A stretch of 64,000 bases of DNA from Takakia lepidozioides (taxonomy: Eukaryota; Streptophyta; Takakiopsida; Takakiales; Takakiaceae), in the NCBI GenBank assembly GCA_030704615.1, contig CM060732.1:8744001-8808000 (forward strand), in the 5' to 3' direction. Position numbers and translations under genes: made by a program. Positions 50,144-57,889 of this stretch are shown here, in pieces (the first letter of the stretch is position 1; every line of letters starts with the position of its first letter). The notes under the pieces are model-generated. The model was not told the origin of the DNA and searched no databases. It worked only from the letters and a program-made list of their open reading frames with translations.

Positions 50144-51262
50144 GTGGGGGAGGTGCACATTGTGAGTGTCATCACGGAGTTACCCAAGGGTTTTGAGGGG
50201 AGTACGGCTACAGGCAGTAACAGTGAGAGTGGGTTCAGAAGACGAGGTATTCGGTTCAGACCACCTTCACCTCCACCCTCAACTAGTGCAGAGTCAGACA
50301 CAGACTCGGAGGCTTCATCAACAGGTGTGCAGTTTCATTCGCCATTGTTGTGGGACGACATGGAGGAGATGTATGGAGCTACCAAGGGGCCTCGTAGGTA
50401 CTCTGGAGCTGTAGGCACAATTGAGCTGGATGACTTTATCCAGGAGTTTGACAGCTGGTGTAATTTGCAGCAGATGCGCAATCCACAGCTGTTCACTCCA
50501 TTCATGGCGTGGAAGGGACTGTTCCAGTATTTGGAAGGCCCGCCTATGGACGATTACCACGAATTCAGGCGAGGACATGAAGCAGAGATTGAGGAGTGGA
50601 GGATGTATTGGTCACCTGACTACGTCTCCATTACTCGAGGCACGACGCGACCACTAGCTGCATCAGCACCAATATCTCCCACTACCAGCACTAGTAGTGG
50701 AACAAGTAGTGCCGGTACTTCTGCAGGTGGTACTAGTTCAAAAGGTGCTACTACTCCTCCTGCCACGACTACAACACATGTGCCTAGATTCAACCCGGTG
50801 GTGGAGTTCTTCCAGGAGTTGCGAAGGAACTACCAAGGTGTACGGACAGAGAAGCTACGAAGTTTGCAAGACTTCCAGCGCAAACCCAGTGAGAGCCTGC
50901 GAGAGGCGTACACTCGTATGAGGCGCTTGATAAGTGTGACCCAAGGGGTTACTGAAGCTCAAGCAATCCAGTTCTGGTATGGAATTTTGGACAAGGAGCT
51001 CAGGAAAAGGGTGCGGGATGCAACCCTGTTACAAACAGCCCAACCCACATTAGCAGATGTGTTTCTGCTGGCTGAACGGATTGAGCTCAACATGGTGGAG
51101 GAGCGAGTTGTTACCATTGGATTTGGCAAAGACATGCCTGCACGAGGCATAGCTGCCAGCCCACAGGCACAAGGGACTGCCCAACAACGTGGTCGGGGGG
51201 CAAGGTTTCCCAATCCAAGTTCCATGGAGCTTACAGGGGACCTCAGGTGCAGAGGCCAGTAG
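50144..51262 (+). CDS. Gag capsid region of retroelement copy 1
   Basis: An open frame of 372 codons. The true start is unclear, since the first ATG-like codon is not strong. The N-terminus is Ser/Pro-rich, then a helical capsid-like segment ELDDFIQEFDSWCNLQQMRN, a Thr/Ser/Gly linker, and a Retrotrans_gag-like core with LQDFQRKPSESLREAYTRMR and AQAIQFWYGILDKELRKRV. The frame ends just before the zinc knuckles, which are in another frame; the switch falls near 51215-51250. This may be a programmed frameshift or a mutation; copy 2 lacks the region, so the window cannot decide. Confidence 0.75.
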   Translation: MGEVHIVSVITELPKGFEGSTATGSNSESGFRRRGIRFRPPSPPPSTSAESDTDSEASSTGVQFHSPLLWDDMEEMYGATKGPRRYSGAVGTIELDDFIQEFDSWCNLQQMRNPQLFTPFMAWKGLFQYLEGPPMDDYHEFRRGHEAEIEEWRMYWSPDYVSITRGTTRPLAASAPISPTTSTSSGTSSAGTSAGGTSSKGATTPPATTTTHVPRFNPVVEFFQELRRNYQGVRTEKLRSLQDFQRKPSESLREAYTRMRRLISVTQGVTEAQAIQFWYGILDKELRKRVRDATLLQTAQPTLADVFLLAERIELNMVEERVVTIGFGKDMPARGIAASPQAQGTAQQRGRGARFPNPSSMELTGDLRCRGQ

Positions 51263-51507
51263 CATCTTTTGCAAGCCAACAGCAACCAGGGGTGATATGT
51301 TGGACATGTGGAGGACCCCATGTCAAGAAAGATTGCCCAGAGAGTGGCAAAAGGTCGGCACAAGCACAGCCTGCACAGTTACAGTGTGGGCATTATGGCA
51401 AGTATGGGCATGGAGATGCCCAATGTTATGACTTACATCCTGAGTTGTGCCAAGGCCAGTTCCAAGGGAACAATGGTGGCCGGGGGCAAGGTGGACCAGT
51501 CCAGTGA
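51247..51507 (+). CDS. Nucleocapsid zinc knuckles, copy 1
   Basis: ICWTCGGPHVKKDCPE is a CCHC knuckle (C-x2-C-x3-H-x4-C, one residue shorter than usual). QCGHYGKYGHGDAQC follows as a probable second, degenerate knuckle with its second Cys changed to Tyr. A Gly/Gln/Arg-rich tail leads into the pol frame. The frame is the same as protease, methyltransferase and RT. It stops at TGA 51505 and reopens at once; further stops lie at 51574 (TAG) and 51775 (TGA). Confidence 0.75.
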   Translation: MQRPVASFASQQQPGVICWTCGGPHVKKDCPESGKRSAQAQPAQLQCGHYGKYGHGDAQCYDLHPELCQGQFQGNNGGRGQGGPVQ

Positions 51508-51813
51508 GGACGAGGTGGTCGAGCACAAGGTGTAGGCCAAGGGCAAGCTCAACATGGCCAAGGACGCGGAGGTTAGGGTGTTGACCAAGGCATGGCCAAC
51601 CGGCTTCAGCAGCTAGAGCAGAGGCTCGCTACCATGGCTACAGCTCAAGTGGTACCGGCTCCCAGGCGGGATGGTCCATCTCCTGTTCCTGAGGGAGGAG
51701 ATATGGGAGGCATGGGATTCATGTGCGGAGCAGCACTACCACTAGAGCAGGTGGAGTCTGCTGCAGCCGTGACTTGAGGAGCAGCACGAGTTCCTGAGCC
51801 ACGAGGTGCAGAG

Positions 51814-52473
51814 GTGGAGTTGGATCCACAGCGTGGGGAGGCAAGCCGTCAGGCGAGGCTTCCTCAGTCATTTACATTGGCAGAGACAGTATCGACGCCA
51901 TCCATGGCACCTAGTTCTCGCCCGACTGTTACCGAGGCGGAGGTTATTATGCCATTGGGGAGAGCTACACGTGCATCACTGACACCTGCTACCAAGGCTA
52001 GTGCAGCCGGTGTGTTATTGGGGGCAGCCACCTCTGTGTATCAAGCCCCACTGTTTTTGGCAACCATGATTGCGACGCCGGGGGTAAGACCAGCTGCAGT
52101 GTTCAGACTAGCAGCAACACTCTATGAGAGTGGGGAGGTCACTTCATCTTCTGCGGAGTTACTGGAAGGTGTAGTGGCAGAGGGATCCTTGGATTTGATG
52201 GTCAAGACTGCCACGGTTGCGCCATGGCAAGCTGCAGCTGCCAGGTTGACGGAGCTGCCAGCTAGGCTTGCTTTTGAGCGCGCCATGGTGGCATCTGGAG
52301 TTGTCTTGTTAGACAACCAGGATGACATTTTCTCTTTGAGTGGACCGGCAGGCAAGAAGTACCGGCCACTGCGGGTCTTGTTGGACTCGGGAGCTCAGCC
52401 ACTGATGTTGGGCAGAGCTGCTATTGCAGGTTTGGGCCTCATGGAGGCAGATATGGAGCCTTGTCCTTTCTAG
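51814..52473 (+). CDS. Retropepsin-like aspartic protease, copy 1
   Basis: The frame carries RVLLDSGAQPLMLGRAAIAG near its end: the D-S-G-A active-site motif with preceding hydrophobic strand and a following hydrophobic-Gly strand, as in retropepsins, which cut the Gag-Pol polyprotein. The upstream 180 residues are Ala/Thr-rich linker. The frame stops at TAG 52471, in the middle of the protease fold, and continues in frame with RAKAIVTDAVSYDILVGGTV, which is the protease C-terminal half (a hydrophobic-DILVG pattern). So the TAG breaks the domain and is likely a mutation. Copy 2 has DSEA instead of DSGA. Confidence 0.7.
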   Translation: MELDPQRGEASRQARLPQSFTLAETVSTPSMAPSSRPTVTEAEVIMPLGRATRASLTPATKASAAGVLLGAATSVYQAPLFLATMIATPGVRPAAVFRLAATLYESGEVTSSSAELLEGVVAEGSLDLMVKTATVAPWQAAAARLTELPARLAFERAMVASGVVLLDNQDDIFSLSGPAGKKYRPLRVLLDSGAQPLMLGRAAIAGLGLMEADMEPCPF

Positions 52474-52515
52474 ATACACATTAGACTGCAGCCGGATCAT
52501 CCTATAGATGGAAGA

Positions 52516-53212
52516 GTGATGCGAGCCAAGGCCATTGTGACAGACGCGGTCTCTTACGATATCCTCGTTGGTGGAACAGTGTTATATCCCATGGGCTTCA
52601 TCCTGGACTTTTGGGAGGAGTCAGCATCCTACAGGCCTGGATGGCAATCAGGGGATGGTCGTCATGCACAGCTCCCTGTAACATTCATTAGGGGTATTGC
52701 GGCTGCCCAGCGGGGCAAGATGCCAACACTAGCCGCTTTTACAGCTGCAGTTAGTTGGCCTGGAGAGTTGCTGGAAGGCAATGCCCATGCAAAGGATGTG
52801 TCACCTTCAGCAGAGCAGGATGACATGCATGGTATGGCGGAGTTGTCTGCCATGGTTGCTCACACTCCATTGTGGGGTACGAGCAAGGATTTGCAGCAGG
52901 CTGCTGATGGACGGGTACAACAAGCCTGGGTAGAGGCCTTCGTACCGTCAGGAGAAGAGGAGAGTGCGGTGATTGCACCAGGACCACCTCAGTTGTCGCC
53001 ATTGGACACCACACCTCTTGTGTGGCAGTGCCCGGATGAAGGCATATGCCTTCTGGACTTGTTTGGCGGGATCAGCACTGGATTGGCTGCAGTACTGCAG
53101 GCAGGTGTACGAGTTCGACGTTACCTGTATGTGGAGAGGGATGAGACTGCACGACGCGTCTCACTGCGCCATGTTGCTCAGTTGGTACAGCAGTACCCTG
53201 AGACTCTGCAAC
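52516..53212 (+). CDS. C5-cytosine DNA methyltransferase, N-terminal part (motif I), within pol copy 1
   Basis: In frame after the protease and a linker, the sequence at 53041 reads GICLLDLFGGISTGLAAVLQ then RYLYVERD: the S-adenosylmethionine-binding motif I (LDLFGG-G-TG) and motif II acidic end of C5-cytosine methyltransferases, closest in style to the DNMT3/DRM type. HVAQLVQQYPE follows. Shortly after, the match ends where an antisense RNase H piece begins (about 53197). The domain continues at 54121. Copy 2 has GICLLDLFGG and a similar RKYLYVEKNE at the same place, so motif I is a real part of the element. Confidence 0.85.
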
Positions 53213-53266
53213 GTTGTTTGAGCGGCTAGCATAAGCCACTACGAACTCTCTTCCCTCATCATCCAC
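53197..53266 (-). repeat. Antisense RNase H fragment at the left end of the insertion
   Basis: On the minus strand this reads DDEGREFVVAYASRSNN, nearly identical in nucleotides to the sense RNase H at about 56378-56445 (DDEGREFIVAYASRSNN). It marks the left edge of the 0.9-kb insertion that splits the methyltransferase of copy 1. The left junction shows only a few bases of shared sequence. Confidence 0.8.
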
Positions 53267-53333
53267 CTGTGTGTCGTCGCCTCATAGATGGCTACAACTT
53301 TCCTGTAGAAAGCCTCATTTGGATAGGACTTCT

Positions 53334-54008
53334 CTACCTTCCTCCCACATGGACGAATAACTTTTCCACTGTTCCTCCGTATGAGAGCATATCCGACACT
53401 TCATCCTTTCCTTCGCAAACATCTTCCATTGTTTTCAGCAACTTCGCCATAGTTATGCAGGCCAGTACAAGCTTAAGTCGTTCCTTTGCATTTGATATAT
53501 TGAATTGAATGAGATCATGGCACATGTTCATGGATCCTCCATGTGGATCCACAACCACATGTAGTGCACAGAATGTCACTAGGGCTGCCCTCGCATGGTA
53601 CGCCATGAGAAAGGGGAGATGTTTATACGTCCAGTCCAATTTCGAAATCAATTCCTTTCTTGGATCACCAGCAGTTGTAGGGCCTTTCTCTTCCCCTCTC
53701 CACAAAGCATAGAACCGGAAACCAAACCTAACGACCTTGTCCGGCCTTGTTCCACTATTACTCCCTTCACCAGACTTGTTTCGCTCTGCTAGCCAAGGGC
53801 CATCAAAGAAAAACTTAAGTGATTCATCAATAACAGTGTCCCAAAGGTAGTGAAAAGAATCTTGTGTATCAGCAGTGGGTGCAGGCATTGGAGGGTCCAC
53901 AATAGCATTCACAAGTGGAACAATCTTATAACACTCTTCATCAGGTCTCCTAGCTTTCTTCATCTTCTCTCTTGCTCTCAACCTCTGCCTAGCAGACGTG
54001 AAGTACAA
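53334..54008 (-). CDS. Unrecognised 224-aa ORF inside the insertion in the methyltransferase
   Basis: A complete minus-strand ORF without stops. It has a basic N-terminus (ARQRLRAREKMKKARR), an aromatic-rich middle (FHYLWDTVIDESLKFFFDGP, RFGFRFYALWRGEEKG) and a hydrophobic helical end (MCHDLIQFNISNAKERLKLV). Composition and length are protein-like. I recognise no family. Reading frame continues past the ATG side for few codons only. It is of opposite orientation to the retroelement. Whether it is a carried gene fragment or an exon of a host gene copied into the element cannot be told from the window. Confidence 0.4.
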   Translation of the reverse strand: MYFTSARQRLRAREKMKKARRPDEECYKIVPLVNAIVDPPMPAPTADTQDSFHYLWDTVIDESLKFFFDGPWLAERNKSGEGSNSGTRPDKVVRFGFRFYALWRGEEKGPTTAGDPRKELISKLDWTYKHLPFLMAYHARAALVTFCALHVVVDPHGGSMNMCHDLIQFNISNAKERLKLVLACITMAKLLKTMEDVCEGKDEVSDMLSYGGTVEKLFVHVGGR

Positions 54009-54120
54009 AGACTGTCTTCTCGCTCTCTTCTTTCCGGAAACACTCTCGTTCTTGGGATGCTCCAGTGTGGCGAGTCTGAAATGATGAACGCCAGAATGTA
54101 ACCTCCGGTTGTGTGCCTAT

Positions 54121-54963
54121 TTCTGTGGATACCAACAAGCCTTGTCAGCAGACATTTCGTTGCTGGGGGCGCAGGATTTGGAGCAGGTTGGCTCCATTGA
54201 TCTGGTAGTGGCAGGTTGGCCCTGCCAAGGGCATTCATCAGCCGGGCATGGCAATGGATTGCGAGACTCGATGACGGGTCTGTTTTGGGAGATGGTGCGG
54301 GTTTTGCGTCACTTGCAGCTTCATCAAGCTATATCTCCAGCATACATCTTGGAGAATGTGCCACTGATGGGTTATTCTCGGGCCAGGGTGATGGCCAGTG
54401 TGCATCAAGTCCGGTCATGGCTTGGGTCAGCAGTACTGTTGGATGCAGCTGCAGTGGGGTCACGGGCTCATCGTCCACGGCTATGGTGGACTAACTTGAT
54501 GCCACCCGCACTGCTCAAGCGTGCATTTGATGGGGTGCAACGGCCAGCACACCTTACAGTGGATAGCATTTTGGACACAGGGAGGCAGTCTCAACGTGTG
54601 AGACACGCTGACCGTTCGCCTTTGGCAGTGGTCAACAAGGTGGGTCAACCACGAGCAGCATTACCTACACTGCTCAGCTTCCCAGAATCCCATGCTTTTC
54701 GGGATGGTGGACCTGACCTCTTGTGGGATAGCCAATTGCAACAATTAGTAGAGCCCAATACTGACGAGCGCGAGCGGACGATGGGTTTTACCACTGGTAC
54801 CACGGCGGTATCATCTCTTTTTGAGGCATTACGTCGTCAGGTGTTGGGGCAAGCAATGGATCTCAATTGCTTGACCTGGATTATCAGCTTGGCTATGGCT
54901 GAACAACGCAGAGTACGGAGTACACTTCCCTTCATGGTCTCCCTGCCTACCGAGACGGTATAG
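54121..54963 (+). CDS. C5-cytosine DNA methyltransferase, C-terminal part (motifs IV-X), within pol copy 1
   Basis: After the insertion the same frame resumes with GYQQALSADISLL and shows the remaining signature motifs in order: IDLVVAGWPCQGHSSAGHG with the catalytic Cys of motif IV (Pro-Cys-Gln at 54220-54228), YILENVPLMG (motif VI ENV, 54352), GSRAHRPRLWWTN (motif VIII region), a long variable target-recognition stretch, and ERTMGFTTGTT then LGQAMDLNCLTWI (motifs IX-X). The core residues P-C-Q, E-N-V and R-x-R are all kept. C5-methyltransferases move a methyl group from S-adenosylmethionine to cytosine. The frame ends at TAG 54961, where copy 2 has GAG. Confidence 0.88.
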   Translation, partial: FCGYQQALSADISLLGAQDLEQVGSIDLVVAGWPCQGHSSAGHGNGLRDSMTGLFWEMVRVLRHLQLHQAISPAYILENVPLMGYSRARVMASVHQVRSWLGSAVLLDAAAVGSRAHRPRLWWTNLMPPALLKRAFDGVQRPAHLTVDSILDTGRQSQRVRHADRSPLAVVNKVGQPRAALPTLLSFPESHAFRDGGPDLLWDSQLQQLVEPNTDERERTMGFTTGTTAVSSLFEALRRQVLGQAMDLNCLTWIISLAMAEQRRVRSTLPFMVSLPTETV

Positions 54964-55191
54964 GCAGCGAGTGGGGGCGAGCAGGTGAGGACCACGAGGT
55001 GCAGGCCGCATCCATGGCACACGTGGGAGGTGCTCGAGGTTCAGAAGGAGTTGGCAGCCAAGGTGGCGGTGATGGATCAGGTTGGGGATTTTTCTCGGGT
55101 TGAAGAGGTCCTCAAGGATGGGATGATGGGGCAGGATCAGACATTGTCACTGACAGAGAAGGCAGTGGTCACTGCTCAAGAGGTTGCAGCA

Positions 55192-55200
55192 TAGCAACCA
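55192..55200 (+). promoter_or_regulatory. Putative leaky stop TAG-CAA-CCA between methyltransferase and RT, copy 1
   Basis: The linker frame ends AQEVAA then TAG CAA CCA, and the RT reading frame continues at once in the same frame (DASPTSKP). The context matches UAG-CAR-YYA, the well-known readthrough signal first described for tobamoviruses. Copy 2 has the identical nine bases at the same place (57650-57658, minus). Confidence 0.6.
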
Positions 55201-56232
55201 CGGGACGCGTCTCCTACCTCTAAGCCTGCTGGACTCAAGGTTGCAGTCACGGAGGACAACTGGGAGCCTGATGTTGGACCTATAGTCACCGGAGGAGAGA
55301 GACGACGTATACGGCGGTTCTTGAGGGCTTACAGGAACTGCTTTGCCTTCAGTTTGAAGGACTTAGAAGCACTGAAGGGTCAAGAAATTCGCATTGAATC
55401 GGCTACTGACACGTCAATCTTTCGGAGACCCTATAGATACAGTGACATGGAGAGGTCCTTAATTCAGATGAGAACTCAGGACCTTTGGGAGGCTTGTTTG
55501 GTGGAGCTATCTGGAGGAGAGTATGCTTCAGCCACAGTGATGCCAGCCAAGAAGGATGTCTATGGCAATTGGACGGAGAGACGTATGTGTGGTGATTACC
55601 GGCCTGTAAATCGTCAGACCAAGTCCGATAGGTATGCCATGCCAACACCAGAGGAAATCTTTGATGCCATTAGGCATGCCAAGGTCTTTAGCACTTTGGA
55701 TTTACGATCCGGATATCACCAGTTGCCGATCAAGGAGGCGGATAAGCAGAAGACGGCATTTTGGGGGATCAATGAGCACGGGAAGGGTTGCCTATACCAG
55801 TGGCGGTTCTTACCATTTGGGCTTAAGAGCGTTGCGGCAGAGTTTCAGAGAGTCATGGACAGGATTCTAGCAGGGGTGGAGTTTGCTCGGTGCTACATAG
55901 ATGACATCATCATCTTTAGTGCTACGGTGGAGGAGCATGAGAGACACCTTCAGGTGGTATTTGAACGCTTGAGGGCGCACAGATTGAAGTTACATCCGGG
56001 AAAGTGCAAATTTTTCCACAACCAGATTAAGTATCTGGGTCACATGATATATCCTAGAGGATTGGGGGTACAGCAGACTACGGTAGAGTCCATTGCACAG
56101 ATTCCACGCCCCACGGATGTGAGCCGAGTTCGAGCTTTCATGGGGTTAGCAAACTATTATAGACGGTTTGTTAAGGGATTTAGTGCCATTGCAAAGGCTC
56201 TAACCAAGCTGACCAAGGTGGACCAGGAGTGG
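55201..56232 (+). CDS. Reverse transcriptase, Ty3/gypsy type, copy 1
   Basis: Starting after TAG 55192, the frame carries the RT signature: [75 protein letters not shown] and the catalytic CYIDDIIIF (55888-55914), then LHPGKCKFF and YLGHMIYPRG with the thumb ANYYRRFVKGFS. All core Asp residues are kept. The frame is stopped by TAG at 56233 after DQEW and reopens as WKDEQEQAF, where the family usually has a W-x-W motif, so this stop is a mutation. There is no indel in the whole domain. Confidence 0.93.
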
Positions 56233-56235
56233 TAG

Positions 56236-56706
56236 TGGAAAGATGAGCAAGAACAAGCTTTTCAAGAGCTCAAGGCGAGGTTGACCTCGGCGCCCATCTT
56301 GAGACGACCTATCAGGGGGCGCTCTTTTCAGCTGCATACAGATTGGAGTATGTTGGGGCTTGGAGCGGTACTCACAAAGGTGGATGATGAGGGAAGAGAG
56401 TTCATAGTGGCTTATGCTAGCCGCTCGAACAACGCTGCAGAGTCTAAGTATAGCTCATATGAGGGAGAATGCTTAGCTACAGTGTGGGCCGTGGTACACT
56501 TCAGGTGCAATCTATACGGCAATCTCTTCACCTTTGTCACGGATCACCAACCACTCAAGTGGTTGATAGAGTCAGACAAGCTTACGAGGAAGCTTGCACG
56601 GTGGGCACTCATCTTTCAAGAGTATGACTTTCAGGTTGTGCATCGACCGAGTTTGGTCAATCGGGATGCAGATGGGTTGAGTCGCAATCCATGCACGAGC
56701 TTGTAG
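56236..56706 (+). CDS. RNase H, Ty3/gypsy type, copy 1
   Basis: In frame with the RT after one TAG. It shows FQLHTDWSMLGLGAVL (first catalytic Asp), SSYEGECLATVWAV (catalytic Glu), FVTDHQPLKWL (third catalytic Asp) and the closing DADGLSRNP. RNase H removes the RNA strand during reverse transcription. The frame ends at TAG 56704; about ten bases later the sequence turns into copy 2 in the opposite orientation. No integrase follows. Confidence 0.92.
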   Translation, partial: WKDEQEQAFQELKARLTSAPILRRPIRGRSFQLHTDWSMLGLGAVLTKVDDEGREFIVAYASRSNNAAESKYSSYEGECLATVWAVVHFRCNLYGNLFTFVTDHQPLKWLIESDKLTRKLARWALIFQEYDFQVVHRPSLVNRDADGLSRNPCTSL

Positions 56707-56715
56707 CTGGAAAGG

Positions 56716-57496
56716 CCGCCCCCGAATAGGCCGTCTCTAAATAGGTACAGAAGTCCATCGAGTCTTGAGTTTATCAAAGGCTTTCTCATGTTCATCCTCC
56801 CAGTGCCATTCCTGACCCACCTTGGTGAACTTGGTAAAAACCTTTGCAATGCTGCTAAATCCTTTTACAGACCGTCAATAGTTTTTTGTCAACCCCATAA
56901 AAGCACAAACTCTGCTTACATCTTTGGGGCATGGAATGCGTGCAATGGCCTCCACCTTCGTCTTTTAAAAACCCAATCCTCCAGGGTATATCATGTGGCC
57001 CATATACTCAATCTGGTTGTGGAAGAACTTGCACTTCCCAGGGTGCAATTTCAACCTATGCGTTCTCAAGCGCTCAAACACCATCTGAAGGTGTCTCTCG
57101 TGCTCCTCAATCGAGCACTAAAGATGATGATGTCATCAATGTAGGACCGGGCAAAGTCTAGCCCCTCAAGAATCCTACTCATGACCCTCTGAAACTCTGC
57201 AGGAGCATTCTTCAACCCAAACCCCGCCATTGGTGACGGTTCACATGACGGTAGTCTCTACACATCCTATTTTCTGTCCAATTGCCATAAACATCATTCT
57301 TAGCTGGCATCATTGTTGCCGAGGCATACTCTCCGCCTGACAACTCCACCAATCCAGCTTCGAACAACTTCATAGTCCGTGACTGGATCAAAGACCTCTT
57401 CATGTCACTATACCTGTAAGGCCTTCGAAAAATTGGTGTGTCACTTGCCAAATCAATACGAATCTCTTGGCCCTTCAAACTCCCCAAATCCTTCAA
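56716..57496 (-). pseudogene. Reverse transcriptase of copy 2, with internal deletion
   Basis: The minus strand reads KDLGSLKGQEIRIDLASDTP, SGGEYASATMMPAKNDVYGN and then jumps from CRDYRHVNRH directly to QWRGLGLKNAPAEFQRVMSR, losing the DLRSGYHQ part present in copy 1. SYIDDIIIFSA follows, then a frame change, and the match to copy 1 continues to the RRPIRGR stretch just before RNase H. Confidence 0.85.
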
Positions 57497-57649
57497 ATTG
57501 AAGGCAAAACAATTTTTGTAAGCCCTTAGAAATCGCTGGATCCTCCGTCTCTATCATCCGGTGACTGTAGGTCCAACATCTGGTTCTCAATTGTCCTCAG
57601 TGACTGCAACTTTGGATACATCAGGCTTGGAGGTAGGAGACGCATCTTT

Positions 57650-57658
57650 TGGTTGCTA
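57650..57658 (-). promoter_or_regulatory. Putative leaky stop TAG-CAA-CCA, copy 2
   Basis: Minus strand: AQEVTI, TAG CAA CCA, then KDASPTSKP in the same frame. The bases from the stop to the +6 position are identical to copy 1 although the flanking codons differ. Confidence 0.6.
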
Positions 57659-57889
57659 GATCGTAACCTCTTGGGCCTTATCCGCCCACCCTGACTGTGG
57701 CGTAGCCTCTACTTGCTCTGCCATAGCAACCTTGAGAACATCCTTCGCAAAAGAAACATCATCAACCTCTTCAAGAGCCTCGGCCACCTTGGCCTCCAAC
57801 TGATCCTCCGTGTATGACTCTCCCCACTCCTCATATTGCTCCTTGAGATATCCAATGACTCTCTCTTTTCGCATCTCATCCCACATCTG

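Larger units (their letters stand above)
50144..56715 (+). mobile_element. Ty3/gypsy-like retroelement encoding a C5-DNA methyltransferase, copy 1
   Basis: Order on the plus strand: gag (50144-51262), zinc knuckles, aspartic protease, methyltransferase N-part, a foreign insertion (about 53197-54120), methyltransferase C-part, linker with TAG-CAA-CCA, RT, RNase H. From 51247 to 56706 all pol parts are in the same frame, interrupted only by the insertion and single stop codons. Integrase and both LTRs are missing: the element is cut about 10 bases after RNase H, where it meets copy 2 in opposite orientation. The clade is Ty3/gypsy by its RT and RNase H motifs. Confidence 0.85.

Noticed and set aside
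52516-54963. Bacterial contamination or phage restriction-modification gene as source of the methyltransferase
   Set aside because: It is in frame with retropepsin and RT, present in two diverged copies, and flanked by plant-type genes and transposons; no restriction enzyme or prokaryotic gene is nearby.
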